Below are positions 1 through 8,166 of a DNA stretch of 32,614 nt, piece after piece. Numbering within the stretch: position 1 is the first letter of the stretch; each line of letters begins with the position of its first letter. Position numbers and translations under genes: made by a program. Location: NCBI GenBank assembly GCA_910586475.1, contig CAJUHM010000030.1:1-32614 (forward strand), written 5' to 3'. This DNA comes from an uncultured Muribaculaceae bacterium. GTDB lineage: Bacteria > Bacteroidota > Bacteroidia > Bacteroidales > Muribaculaceae. The notes beneath the pieces are model-generated. The model was not told the origin of the DNA and made no database searches. It saw only the letters and a list, made by a program, of their open reading frames with translations.

Positions 1-45
1 TTATGCCTTAAAAAGTTTTGATGTTGTAAAAAATTAAGATGCGTC

Positions 46-79
46 AGCCCTGGGATTTGTTGCCGGGCTATTTTTTTTT
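46..79 (+). terminator. Rho-independent terminator of a gene to the left of the window
   Basis: A GC-rich hairpin (AGCCC, a bulged T, GG; 8-nt loop region; CC then GGGCT) is followed by A and nine T residues. This is a typical intrinsic terminator on the plus strand. The gene it ends lies outside the window. Confidence 0.7.
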
Positions 80-102
80 GTCGAATTTACTGCGTACCTT
101 TG
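77..102 (+). promoter_or_regulatory. Candidate promoter of the WG-repeat lipoprotein gene
   Basis: TACCTTTG at 95-102 is an exact match to the Bacteroidetes -7 consensus TAnnTTTG. The -33 position falls in the T-run of the upstream terminator, with a TTTG at 77-80 that is closer than the usual 19-21 bp. The start codon is about 43 nt downstream of the -7 box. The -7 box is seen directly; promoter activity is inferred. Confidence 0.55.
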
Positions 103-145
103 CAAGGTAGTTACTGATATTTAAGTTGCAATCAATTACCGTGAA

Positions 146-1963
146 ATGAAAAGATCCGCCCTTCTATCTATTGTCAGCTTTCTTGTTCTGGCTCTGTTTT
201 CGTCTTGTTCGAAGTCGTCTGATACGTATGAAGCTTTTCCCTGCAAGGTCAAAGGCAACGATGATTGGGGTCTTGTCAAGCCTGACGGAAAGGTGCTTGT
301 GGCCGGAGAGTTTTCCCACCGTCCCTCGCCAGTCAGCTGCGGCCGTTTCTGGTGTCAGAATGCCAAGGGATACTGGGAGCTGTATAAGGCAGACGAGCAT
401 CCGTCGACAGTCAATGACAAGGAGTACCGGTATGTGACTAATTTTTATAACGGGCATGCGATTGTTGCCGAACGGGATCAGCCGGTCACTATCATTGACG
501 TTGATGGCAATGAGGTTGCGTCGCTGGCGAAGATCGGCAGTCTTCAGCCGAACCAGTTCAATGATTTCAACGACGGGCTGGCTGTCTTTTCGGCTGATAC
601 GGTGCAGGGTGTTGTTGATTTCAACGGAGAGATTGTCATTCCGGCGAAGTATTATTCGGTCAACAAGCCTTCGGACGGACGTATTATTGCATTGGATTCG
701 CGCAGTATGGCGTTTTCAATGTGGGAGGATATTGATTCGCTTGAAGAGTCTGTCGCAACGGTTTTCGATTATAAGGGAGAGAAGCTGTTTACGATCAGTT
801 CGAAGAAGTATAATCGTATCGGCGACGGTTTTATCAACGGTTATCTGCCAGTCGGAATCCATGAAGGAGAGAAAGACAGCTGGGGCCTTATGAATGCAAT
901 GGGCGAGATTGTTGTCAGACCAGATGCGTCGAACTGTATGATTTCGGATGTGGCGGGATCTCATTATATCTATTCTGATGATTCCTATAAATATGGACTG
1001 AAATCGATTGAGACGGGAACGGTGATCAAGGCTAAGTATTCCGGGGCGTTTTTCCTCGGAGAAAACCATATCGCGGTCAATGAGGCCGAAGAGGGGGATG
1101 ATCCGGAATGGCTGATCCTTAATCTTGACGGGACTAAGGCTGTCGCGAAGAAGTTTATGGATGTTTCGCCGCTTTTCGGGGATCATGTGTTCGTTCAGGT
1201 TCGCGATGACCGCTGGCAGGTTATCAAACTGGACGGGGAGATGGATGCCGATCAGGATCAGTTCAGCAAAATAGAGTATATGTCGCTGAATCCTTGCTAT
1301 TTTGTGACATCTGACCATATCGATCTGGATGCTCTGATTGAAAGGGTCGGCATGAACGCCAATACGATGGACAGCATTACGTTCCAGTCGTCGGTCCGGA
1401 CTGTTCTTGAGCGCCAGGCCCGTTACTACTCGTCGACCAATAAGCCTGTTGCGGCAAACTATTCCTATACGGATGAGGTCAACCTGTTCCCGACGATCGA
1501 AGGAGAGATGGTTTCGGAGACGGTTACTTTCCCGTCGAAACTGAGCCATCAGACCTACCGTCAGGAGAAGGTGATCGATTATGTGTGGGGCAACTACTAC
1601 TGGTATCACATGAATAAAGTCCCGACGGGATATGTGTTCACCTCAAAGAGTCCGTCGAAGTTTACCGTCACGTTCAACAACTATGGGAAGCTGCGTGGCA
1701 AACTGCGCACGCTCTATTCGTCTCTTGTCAAGAAATTCCTTGCCTACGGCACGGAGGATAACAGCAACAGCGGAGCCACGCTGATCGATCTGGGCAACGG
1801 CAAGAGTGCGGTTATTGCGCTTGAGTCTAATTCGGTCAAGGTCATGTGGGGCAATCTGTCGGCTTCTGAAAAGTCTATTTTCAGTTATGATGGCAATAAG
1901 GAGGATATGAAGGTGTCGTTTGCCGAGGATGACTTTGATGAGTTCGGCAGCGAGTGCCCATAA
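146..1963 (+). CDS. WG-repeat lipoprotein
   Basis: Predicted outer-envelope lipoprotein of 605 residues. The N-terminus is a lipoprotein signal peptide (MKRSALL, a hydrophobic stretch, then the lipobox LFSSC with the lipidated Cys near residue 21). The body carries degenerate WG/KWG-type repeats, each a short beta unit with a W/Y-G-L/V-(x)-D-x-x-G-E/K-x-V pattern: DDWGLVKPDGK near residue 40, VQGVVDFNGEIVIPAKY near 155, DSWGLMNAMGEIVV near 245, YKYGLKS near 280 and RWQVIKLDGE near 358. The last 200 residues are not obviously repeats. Such proteins are common in Bacteroidetes, are assumed to be binding or scaffold proteins, and have no defined reaction. The GH84 gene begins 56 bp downstream on the same strand with no clear promoter between, so co-transcription is likely. 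Class is confident; function is unknown. Confidence 0.8.
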   Translation: MKRSALLSIVSFLVLALFSSCSKSSDTYEAFPCKVKGNDDWGLVKPDGKVLVAGEFSHRPSPVSCGRFWCQNAKGYWELYKADEHPSTVNDKEYRYVTNFYNGHAIVAERDQPVTIIDVDGNEVASLAKIGSLQPNQFNDFNDGLAVFSADTVQGVVDFNGEIVIPAKYYSVNKPSDGRIIALDSRSMAFSMWEDIDSLEESVATVFDYKGEKLFTISSKKYNRIGDGFINGYLPVGIHEGEKDSWGLMNAMGEIVVRPDASNCMISDVAGSHYIYSDDSYKYGLKSIETGTVIKAKYSGAFFLGENHIAVNEAEEGDDPEWLILNLDGTKAVAKKFMDVSPLFGDHVFVQVRDDRWQVIKLDGEMDADQDQFSKIEYMSLNPCYFVTSDHIDLDALIERVGMNANTMDSITFQSSVRTVLERQARYYSSTNKPVAANYSYTDEVNLFPTIEGEMVSETVTFPSKLSHQTYRQEKVIDYVWGNYYWYHMNKVPTGYVFTSKSPSKFTVTFNNYGKLRGKLRTLYSSLVKKFLAYGTEDNSNSGATLIDLGNGKSAVIALESNSVKVMWGNLSASEKSIFSYDGNKEDMKVSFAEDDFDEFGSECP

Positions 1964-1982
1964 CGATCGGAAGAAAAGATCG
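1964..1982. repeat. Small inverted repeat between WG lipoprotein and GH84 genes
   Basis: CGATC and GATCG flank a 9-nt A/G-rich spacer directly after the stop codon. There is no T-tract after it, so it is unlikely to stop transcription. It could be a weak 3' hairpin or chance. Confidence 0.25.
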
Positions 1983-2019
1983 ACTGAAACAAATCAAAAA
2001 CCAATTATAAAACCAACAA

Positions 2020-4575
2020 ATGATTAAACTTACCAAGACACTTTTTGCGGGCACAATACTGTCTGCAATGTCCGTCGGAAGCGCATATGCCGAGGTCGAC
2101 GGAGGGTTTGACTTCGATTCGCAGCGCGGTGAGGTCCAGACCGTCAATCCTGTGCCTGGCGCGAAGCTTGACCATCACGGGCTTGTGATCAATCCTGTTC
2201 CACAGAGCATCGAAAGACCCTATACCGGGGAGCTGAATATCTCGGGAGGCTTCCGGATCAAGGATAAGAAGAAGGCGTTTGCCAATGATGTGGATTTTTT
2301 GCGTCAGGAGCCGAAGGGTCTCGATGTCGAGATCGATTTCGGAAAGAAGGTCGCGGATAAGGCGGGCGTCAAGCCGGTCGACGGGGCGTATGTCCTGAAT
2401 ATCGGACCGAAAAAAATCACTATCACCGGCTTTAATGAGCGCGGTGTCTATTACGGACTTCAGACACTCCGGCAGATTCTGGAGTCTGTTGAAGATGCTG
2501 ATGGCGATCTTCCGATGATGGTTGTCAACGACTATCCTTCGATGAAGTATCGCGGAGTTGTCGAGGGCTTCTACGGGACTCCGTGGAGTCACGAGGTCCG
2601 CATGTCGCTTCTGGATTTCTACGGACGCCATAAGATGTGTGACTATCTCTACGGTCCGAAGGATGATCCCTATCACAGTTCACCTTACTGGCGTCAGCCT
2701 TATCCGGAGGATCAGGCCCGCAATATCAAGGAGCTTGTAGAGGCGGCGAAGCGCAATCGCGTCAATTTTATCTGGGCGATCCATCCCGGAAAGGATATCC
2801 GCTGGAATAAGGAGGACTATGATTCGCTTGTCAATAAGTTCAATATGATGTATGATCTCGGAGTTCGTTCATTTGCAGTGTTCTTCGATGATATCGACGG
2901 GGAGGGAACGAATCCTGAGCGCCAGGTTGAGCTTCTCAATAATCTGACAACGGATTTTGTCAAGAAAAAGGGAGATGTCACCAATCTGATTGTCTGCCCT
3001 ACGGATTATTCCCAGCTCTGGGCGAAGCCGGGTCCGAACGGCCCTCTTGCGGTTTATGGCCGTGGGATGAATCCTGATGTCGAGGTTTTCTGGACCGGCG
3101 CGGTTGTATGCAGCGACCTTACGCATGAGACTCTCGATTTTATCAATTCGCGAATCAAGCGTCCGGCTCTCTACTGGTGGAACTATCCTGTGACTGACTA
3201 TTGCAAGCATATTCTGATGCAGGGTCCGGTCTACGGTCTCGACACGACGCTTACTTCGAAGGAGGTTGCGGGCGTTGTCAGCAATCCGATGGAGCATGGC
3301 GAGGCTTCGAAGCTTGCTCTCTACGGAGTCGCCGATTACTCATGGAACACTCCTGCCTACAATGCGATCGACAACTGGGAACGAGGACTTGTCGAGCTGA
3401 TGCCCGATGCGGCTGATGCCTACCGGACGTTTGCGATCCATTCGACTGACACGGAGACGGGCTATCGCCGCGATGAATCGTGGGAAACAACAATCTTCCC
3501 GTTCAACAAATATACTCAGGAGCAGTTCGATGCCCTGAAGTCGGAGTTCAATAAGATTACGGGCGTGGAGGCCAAGATCCTTAAGGACGGCAACAATCCC
3601 GCTCTGGTCAAAGAGATGAAACCGTGGCTCGCAGAGTTTACGAAGCTCGGTAAACGCGGTCTTGCTACTCTTGATCTGATCAAGACTTATGAGAAGGGCA
3701 ATGATTCGATTTTCTGGCAGGACTATATGGTTACGCTGATGACTCCGGAAGAGGAGTCGGCCTACAATAGCCATAAGGTCGGCACGATGAAGCTTCAGCC
3801 GTTCTATGAAAATGCGATGAACGGAATGATCAAAGGTTTCTACAAGCGTGTGAGCGGCCGCGCTCCGGCGATGTATGAAGGTATCGGAACGTTCCCCTAT
3901 CTGAAGCCGTCGCAGATCGCTCCGATGCTCGACAACGATCCGAAGTCGTTCTTCTCGACTCAGGAGGCTCAGGGTCCGGGTTCGTGGTTCGGTCTCGACC
4001 TGCAGACTGTGCGGCCGATCGATGAGGTTGTTCTCGTCCAGGGCCGCAATTCGGTTGATGACGGTGACTATTTCGACAATGTAGTGATCGAAACGTCGGT
4101 CGACGGTAGGAGCTGGACGGCACTGAGTCCGGAGCTTGCCAAGACTTATGAATATACGTGGAAGGGTGAGCCGGTCGATGCTCGCTATCTGCGTCTGCGC
4201 CGTCTGGATTCGGACCGCAAGTCGTGGGCTTCTGTGCGCACTCTCCATATCAATCCTCTGACACCGGAGCGTCTCGGAATGAAGATCGAATCGAAGGATG
4301 TCGAGTCGTCGCTGAAGGCGTTTGACGATAATCCTACGACATGGACGGCTCTCAATGGTTCGATTGATTTCTCGCGCCTGACCGGCACGAATGATCTTGT
4401 CCTGCTGATGGCGGACATGATGGGTGCTGTCACTGTTGAGCAGTTTGACCAAAAGGGCCGCGAGGTGGCTTCGATGGAGGTCAAGACTCCGTATGCCACG
4501 GTTGCTCTTTCTCCGAAGGCTTCAATGATCAAGGTTAAGGGGCATGCTCGTCTTTTTGAGCTGATTCAGCGTTGA
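2020..4575 (+). CDS. GH84 beta-N-acetylglucosaminidase (O-GlcNAcase-like), secreted
   Basis: Hydrolyses terminal beta-linked GlcNAc from glycoconjugates by substrate-assisted catalysis; family relatives include Bacteroides BtGH84 and clostridial NagJ. Order in the 851-residue protein: signal peptide ending near SAYA (residues 1-24), a GH20b-like N-terminal domain containing FNERGVYYGLQTLRQIL (about 145-161), and the GH84 barrel from about 178 starting with VVEGFYGTPWSHE and GPKDDPYHS. The catalytic Asp pair is D290-D291 in FFDDIDGEG. A helical linker follows, then an F5/8C (CBM32-like) region at about 625-745 with SWFGLDLQ and SVDGRSW, and about 100 further C-terminal residues. It is longer than core GH84 enzymes because of these C-terminal modules. 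The ATG follows an A-rich leader without a Shine-Dalgarno sequence. Likely periplasmic or surface, acting on mucin or other host glycans (inference). Confidence 0.93.
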   Translation: MIKLTKTLFAGTILSAMSVGSAYAEVDGGFDFDSQRGEVQTVNPVPGAKLDHHGLVINPVPQSIERPYTGELNISGGFRIKDKKKAFANDVDFLRQEPKGLDVEIDFGKKVADKAGVKPVDGAYVLNIGPKKITITGFNERGVYYGLQTLRQILESVEDADGDLPMMVVNDYPSMKYRGVVEGFYGTPWSHEVRMSLLDFYGRHKMCDYLYGPKDDPYHSSPYWRQPYPEDQARNIKELVEAAKRNRVNFIWAIHPGKDIRWNKEDYDSLVNKFNMMYDLGVRSFAVFFDDIDGEGTNPERQVELLNNLTTDFVKKKGDVTNLIVCPTDYSQLWAKPGPNGPLAVYGRGMNPDVEVFWTGAVVCSDLTHETLDFINSRIKRPALYWWNYPVTDYCKHILMQGPVYGLDTTLTSKEVAGVVSNPMEHGEASKLALYGVADYSWNTPAYNAIDNWERGLVELMPDAADAYRTFAIHSTDTETGYRRDESWETTIFPFNKYTQEQFDALKSEFNKITGVEAKILKDGNNPALVKEMKPWLAEFTKLGKRGLATLDLIKTYEKGNDSIFWQDYMVTLMTPEEESAYNSHKVGTMKLQPFYENAMNGMIKGFYKRVSGRAPAMYEGIGTFPYLKPSQIAPMLDNDPKSFFSTQEAQGPGSWFGLDLQTVRPIDEVVLVQGRNSVDDGDYFDNVVIETSVDGRSWTALSPELAKTYEYTWKGEPVDARYLRLRRLDSDRKSWASVRTLHINPLTPERLGMKIESKDVESSLKAFDDNPTTWTALNGSIDFSRLTGTNDLVLLMADMMGAVTVEQFDQKGREVASMEVKTPYATVALSPKASMIKVKGHARLFELIQR

Positions 4576-4600
4576 TAGTCCGGGGTCATATAATGATTTG

Positions 4601-4641
4601 AAAACCGGGGTGCGGCAGTGGGCCGCGCTCCGGTTTTTTTT
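4601..4641 (+). terminator. Terminator of the GH84 gene
   Basis: A long hairpin (AAAACCGG...GTGCGGC, AGTG loop, GCCGCGCTCCGGTTTT) ends in a run of T residues about 25 bp after the GH84 stop codon. The A-run at its left edge could also serve transcription from the other strand. Confidence 0.85.
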
Positions 4642-4678
4642 GAGATGAGCCGTCAGGGGAGGCGGGGAGGGCGTGATA

Positions 4679-4717
4679 TAAAAAGAGTGACGGTGTGTCA
4701 GAACTCTGACACACCGT
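4679..4717 (-). terminator. Terminator of pfp: perfect TGTGTCA-core hairpin
   Basis: ACGGTGTGTCAGA (4690-4702) and its exact reverse complement (4705-4717) flank a 2-nt spacer. Read on the minus strand, the hairpin is followed by CACTCTTTTTATAT, a fair T-tract, and it lies just downstream of the pfp stop. The same TGTGTCA/TGACACA core occurs in the terminator at 18303-18357. Confidence 0.75.
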
Positions 4718-4770
4718 CTGCAAGCTGTAAAAAAGGATTATGAATGTTTTTTAGAGGAGATCCTTATTTA

Positions 4771-6417
4771 TCATTTGTCGAGATGTTCGTACTGGAGGGT
4801 CAGGGTCGGCTGGTCGCAGACTTCAGCCGGACCGAAGTACTGGATTGGTCCGGGGTAGATGTAGCAGGTTTCCTGAGCCCATTTGTCGCGTTTTGCGACG
4901 AAGCGCTGGAAGGGTTTGCCGTCGAGACGAACGAGAGCTTTCTGAATTACGGGTTTGAGCTGTCCGTGGCGGCGCTCCATGTTGAACATCATCGAGATGG
5001 GTACACCACCGGCAAGCCACTGAACAGAGGGTTTGGTGAGGTTGCGGAGTGATGAGATGTAGCCAGTGACACCGGCGTTGATGAGGTTGGCAGCGTTGTA
5101 GCCGAGAGCGTAGCAGTAGTCGGCGTCGAAGTTTGAGGGAGCTGCGCAACGTCCTTCGTAGCCGAAGAAGTGGTGCTGGGGTGCGAATTTGCCAACGAAC
5201 TTACCTTCTTTCGCCATTTCCTTGAGACGGTTGGCAACCATTTCGGAAAGGAGTTTTTCGGTTTCGATGAGCGAAACCTGTACGTTTCCGTGGGGGTCGC
5301 GGTCGAGGCTGAGCTGACGGGCAACTCCTTCAGGGAGCGAAGCGTAGACTTTGGCGTTTTTGTCGCAGAGGTTGTCGAGGACATACTGACGCTGTTCGGG
5401 CCAAGCTTTTTCGGCGAAGTCGGGAGTGCGAGCGAGGAGGTCGTTGAGTTCGGCGATGAGGTTTTTCATTGCGGGGATGAACTCGATCAGACCTTCGGGG
5501 ATGAGGACAGTTCCGTAGTTGTCACCTTTGGCTGCGCGTGCGGCTACGATGTCGGCGATGTAGTTGACGACGTCCTGGAGAGTGAGGTTTTTGTCTTCGA
5601 CTTCTTCAGAGATTATGCAGACGTTGGGCTGGGTCTGGAGGGCACATTCGAGTGCGATGTGGGAAGCAGAGCGTCCCATGAGCTTGATGAAGTGCCAGTA
5701 TTTTTTAGCGGAGCGGCAGTCGCGCTGGATGTTACCGATGAGTTCGGAGTAGACTTTAGTAGCGGTGTCGAATCCGAAAGAAGCTTCAACGACTTCGTTC
5801 TTGAGGTCGCCGTCGATAGTTTTAGGAGCACCGATTACCTGAACGCCGGCGCCGATTTCCTTGTAGTATTCGGCGAGGACTGCGGCATTGGTGTTGGAGT
5901 CGTCGCCACCGATGATCACGAGGGCAGTGATTCCGAGCTGTTTGAGGATTTCAAGACCTTTGTCGAACTGTTCTTTGGTTTCGAGTTTGGTACGTCCGGA
6001 TCCGATTATGTCGAAACCGCCAGTGTTGCGGTATTCGTCGATTGTGTCGGCAGTGAGCTCAACATACTTGTGGTCAACGAGTCCGCCGGGTCCCATGAGG
6101 AATCCGAAGAGCCGGCTGTCTTTGTTGATTTTCTTGATGCCGTCGAAGAGTCCGCTGATAACGTTGTGTCCGCCGGGAGCCTGACCGCCTGAGAGGATCA
6201 CACCAACATTGATGGGCTTGCCTACGCCGGGCGCGGGGTTTTTCTCGAAACGGATTTCGGGAAGCCCATAGGTGTTGGGAAACAGTTTCTTGATCTCTTC
6301 CTGGTCGGCCACAGACTGGGTGGGGTTTCCTTCCACGGCGATAACAGAGCCGGTCAGAGAAACAGGAAGTTTGGGCTGATAAGCCGCGCGGGCAATTTGC
6401 AGAGCGCTTTTCTTCAT
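4771..6417 (-). CDS. pfp: Diphosphate-fructose-6-phosphate 1-phosphotransferase (PPi-PFK)
   Basis: Cytoplasmic glycolytic enzyme that converts fructose 6-phosphate plus pyrophosphate to fructose 1,6-bisphosphate plus phosphate, reversibly. The 548-residue length fits the long clade of PPi-dependent phosphofructokinases. Visible motifs: SGGQAPGGHN at 76-85 (phosphate-binding loop), GGDDSNTNA at 170-178, where the second Asp of GGDD is the residue that marks PPi rather than ATP use, PKTIDGDLKN at 198-207 with the catalytic Asp, and MGRSASHIA at 247-255. It appears to be a single-gene unit, with hairpin terminators on both sides. A weak -7-like GAAATTTG lies upstream at 6497-6504 on the minus strand. 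A long open frame on the opposite strand reflects codon bias and is not a gene. Confidence 0.95.
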   Translation of the reverse strand: MKKSALQIARAAYQPKLPVSLTGSVIAVEGNPTQSVADQEEIKKLFPNTYGLPEIRFEKNPAPGVGKPINVGVILSGGQAPGGHNVISGLFDGIKKINKDSRLFGFLMGPGGLVDHKYVELTADTIDEYRNTGGFDIIGSGRTKLETKEQFDKGLEILKQLGITALVIIGGDDSNTNAAVLAEYYKEIGAGVQVIGAPKTIDGDLKNEVVEASFGFDTATKVYSELIGNIQRDCRSAKKYWHFIKLMGRSASHIALECALQTQPNVCIISEEVEDKNLTLQDVVNYIADIVAARAAKGDNYGTVLIPEGLIEFIPAMKNLIAELNDLLARTPDFAEKAWPEQRQYVLDNLCDKNAKVYASLPEGVARQLSLDRDPHGNVQVSLIETEKLLSEMVANRLKEMAKEGKFVGKFAPQHHFFGYEGRCAAPSNFDADYCYALGYNAANLINAGVTGYISSLRNLTKPSVQWLAGGVPISMMFNMERRHGQLKPVIQKALVRLDGKPFQRFVAKRDKWAQETCYIYPGPIQYFGPAEVCDQPTLTLQYEHLDK

Positions 6418-6616
6418 GTTGAAAGATGTGAAATATTAAAAGGTTGATAATTAGTCGTTTGTGGCGAGGTGGGCAGCTCGGGCCTACTTCGCAATGCAAA
6501 TTTCGTAAATATTTTTGTTATTAGCAATTGCGAGGCAAATTTTTACAATAATTATGTGACGGTGACGGCGGTGTGAGGCCAAGAGGGGAGATTGAGCCCT
6601 GGAGATTTTTCGGGTT

Positions 6617-6665
6617 AAAAAAAATGACAGCGTCCGGGATGCGCTTGGCGCGGGTGGACGCTGTC
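6617..6665 (-). terminator. Terminator of the HU gene
   Basis: GACAGCGTCC (6626-6635) pairs exactly with GGACGCTGTC (6656-6665), with further GCGC pairing inside the loop. On the minus strand the stem runs into eight T residues (complement of 6617-6624). It lies about 30 nt after the HU stop codon. Confidence 0.85.
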
Positions 6666-6696
6666 GTTATCGGGTTGTATATGACTGATGTCGGTC

Positions 6697-6969
6697 TTAT
6701 TTTACGACGTCGTTGAGTTCGGCACCGGGTTTGAATTTGACCTGTTTGCGTGCGGGGATTTCGATAACTTCTTTTGTGCGGGGGTTGATTCCTTTGCGTG
6801 CGCTTTTTTCGGCCACGGCGAATGTTCCGAATCCGACCAGTGCGACTTTGTCACCATTTACGAGCTGTTCGCTGATAGTGTTGATTGTTGCGTCAAGTGC
6901 GGCTTTGGCCTGGACTTTCGAGAGTCCTGCTTTTTCTGCGATTGAGTTGATTAGCTCTGTCTTGTTCAT
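6697..6969 (-). CDS. hup: HU family DNA-binding protein
   Basis: Small basic histone-like protein that binds and bends DNA as a dimer. The ATG at 6969 gives MNKTELINSIAEKAGLSK and a 90-residue protein, the normal HU length. An upstream in-frame ATG at 7059 would add 30 residues of non-HU sequence and is rejected. Family features: the helical N-terminal dimer core with KAALDATINTI, the VGFGTFAVAEKSAR strand segment, the beta-arm region with INPRTKEVIEIPARK, and the C-terminal VKFKPGAELNDVV. It is transcribed alone, with a strong terminator behind it and a leader of almost 300 nt if the -7 box at 7271-7278 is its promoter. Confidence 0.95.
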   Translation of the reverse strand: MNKTELINSIAEKAGLSKVQAKAALDATINTISEQLVNGDKVALVGFGTFAVAEKSARKGINPRTKEVIEIPARKQVKFKPGAELNDVVK

Positions 6970-7019
6970 GGGTTTTTGGGTTAGAAAAATATGAATGAAA
7001 TAGTTAATTGTTCTGAATT

Positions 7020-7034
7020 GGACCGATTCGGTCC
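7020..7034. repeat. Inverted repeat in the HU leader
   Basis: GGACCGA and TCGGTCC flank one central T. It sits in the HU 5' leader and could be an RNA hairpin or an operator. Role unknown. Confidence 0.5.
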
Positions 7035-7218
7035 GAAAGGGATACAGCGGGAGGGCCAAGTGCAGACAGTCAAGGTTTCAGGAATGATGTTCAGGTAGTA
7101 GGATTTAAAGGATCAATGCGGTAAAATCTTGTTGAAGTCCGTCCGGAAGGTTGCATCCAACTGACAATGGGTTTCTGACACTGTCCGAAATTATAATTGC
7201 TGAAGATTCGGGAGATAA

Positions 7219-7235
7219 GATTCTATCGTAGAATC
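7219..7235. repeat. Inverted repeat in the HU leader, near the presumed transcription start
   Basis: GATTCTA and TAGAATC flank TCG. The right arm continues CCCG, which can pair with CGGGA a few bases further left, giving a longer bulged stem. Role unknown. Confidence 0.5.
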
Positions 7236-7270
7236 CCGTAATTAAATTTAAAACAGTTTCTTCGACTGCG

Positions 7271-7278
7271 CAAATATA
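7271..7278 (-). promoter_or_regulatory. Candidate -7 promoter element for the HU gene
   Basis: The minus strand reads TATATTTG, an exact TAnnTTTG match. No TTTG is visible at the -33 spacing. If used, transcription would begin near 7266 and leave a leader of roughly 295 nt. Confidence 0.4.
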
Positions 7279-7382
7279 GAAATAATAATTCAAGCATCAC
7301 AATAAAATCAAAAAAAAATGCCAAAAAATTAAATAATTGTTGTCAAGGGGATGCAAATAGCATGAAATCGGCGGGAATTTTG

Positions 7383-7390
7383 TAATTTTG
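7383..7390 (+). promoter_or_regulatory. Candidate -7 promoter element for the rhomboid operon
   Basis: TAATTTTG matches TAnnTTTG exactly and lies 31 bp before the start codon of the first rhomboid gene. No clear -33 TTTG is visible. It probably drives both rhomboid genes. Confidence 0.5.
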
Positions 7391-7421
7391 TAAGTCATAT
7401 AGTCTCTTAATATAGTTTCCA

Positions 7422-8162
7422 ATGAGCCAGTTCAGCAATGTCGTCCGGTCTTTGCCGCCGGTGACAAAAAATCTGATAATAATCAATTCCCTTATCTGGA
7501 TTGTGATGATGGTGTTTCCGGCGCGCACGGGAGACCGTCTGATGGAAGTTTGTGCGCTTCACTATTTCGAGGCACCGGATTTTAATCCGGCGCAGTTGTT
7601 TACGTATATGTTCATGCATTCGACTGGTAGCCTGACGCACATTCTGTTCAATATGTTTTCACTTTTTATGTTCGGAATCGTGCTTGAGCGTCTGCTCGGG
7701 TCGAAGCGTTTTCTGTTTTACTATCTTTCGTGCGGAGTCGGCGCGGCTATGATTCAGGAGGGTGTCTGGGCGTTGACGCTGGAGAATATGATTGTCGATA
7801 AGCTTGCGGTTATGAACCATACGTCGGCGGATCTGATGCGGACGTATCTGTCAACGATGCCCGGCCAGATGGCTGCGAATCTGAATTTCTTTACGACTGT
7901 CGGGGCTTCGGGCGCGATCTACGGGATTCTGCTTGCTTTCGGAATGCTTTTCCCGAACCGTCCGCTTTATCTGATGTTTATCCCTGTTCCGGTCAAGGCT
8001 AAGTGGATGATTGTCGGTTTTGTTGTTTTCGAGCTTCTTATCGGTATCAGTACGGCTAATGACGGAGTGGCTCATTTCGCTCATCTGGGTGGAATGCTTG
8101 TCGGTTTCCTGATGCTTCTCTACTGGAAGAAGACCGGAGTTGTGAACGGTCCTTATTATTGA
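7422..8162 (+). CDS. Rhomboid family intramembrane serine protease (first of two)
   Basis: Integral inner-membrane protease that cleaves transmembrane substrates. The 246-residue protein has about six hydrophobic segments. Rhomboid hallmarks are present: HILFNM at 73-78 (oxyanion-hole His73 and Asn77), GASGAIYG at 161-168 with nucleophile Ser163, and AHFAHLGGML with catalytic His221. A hydrophilic insert of about 40 residues (roughly 118-158) between membrane segments precedes the Ser helix, as in other Bacteroidetes rhomboids. The stop codon is 4 bp from the start of a second rhomboid gene, so the two are surely co-transcribed. The substrate is unknown. Confidence 0.93.
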   Translation: MSQFSNVVRSLPPVTKNLIIINSLIWIVMMVFPARTGDRLMEVCALHYFEAPDFNPAQLFTYMFMHSTGSLTHILFNMFSLFMFGIVLERLLGSKRFLFYYLSCGVGAAMIQEGVWALTLENMIVDKLAVMNHTSADLMRTYLSTMPGQMAANLNFFTTVGASGAIYGILLAFGMLFPNRPLYLMFIPVPVKAKWMIVGFVVFELLIGISTANDGVAHFAHLGGMLVGFLMLLYWKKTGVVNGPYY

Positions 8163-8166
8163 TCGG

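Larger units (their letters stand above)
6970..7421. other. 452-bp AT-rich intergenic region: HU leader and rhomboid promoter
   Basis: No credible gene. It holds, from left to right: a near-perfect inverted repeat GGACCGA-T-TCGGTCC at 7020-7034, about 50 nt upstream of the HU start; a second inverted repeat GATTCTA-TCG-TAGAATC at 7219-7235, whose right arm extends to pair with an upstream CGGGA; a minus-strand -7 box at 7271-7278; an A-rich stretch around 7300-7335; and a plus-strand -7 box at 7383-7390. A short minus-strand open frame at 7105-7293 has no family resemblance and lies in the presumed HU leader. Confidence 0.6.

Noticed and set aside
1964..1978. ACGATCGGAAGA resembling the adapter start
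   Set aside because: The match to AGATCGGAAGAGC breaks after GATCGGAAGA and the surrounding sequence continues normally between two intact genes; no adapter is present here.
5170..6192. Long plus-strand open frame opposite pfp
   Set aside because: It lies wholly inside a clear PFP gene and encodes a low-complexity Phe/Val/Asp/Gly-rich peptide that mirrors PFP codon bias.
6970..7059. 30-residue N-terminal extension of HU
   Set aside because: The extension does not resemble HU, and the internal ATG gives the standard 90-residue protein.
7105..7293. 62-codon minus-strand frame upstream of HU
   Set aside because: No conserved pattern, AT-rich, and it overlaps the presumed HU leader and promoter.
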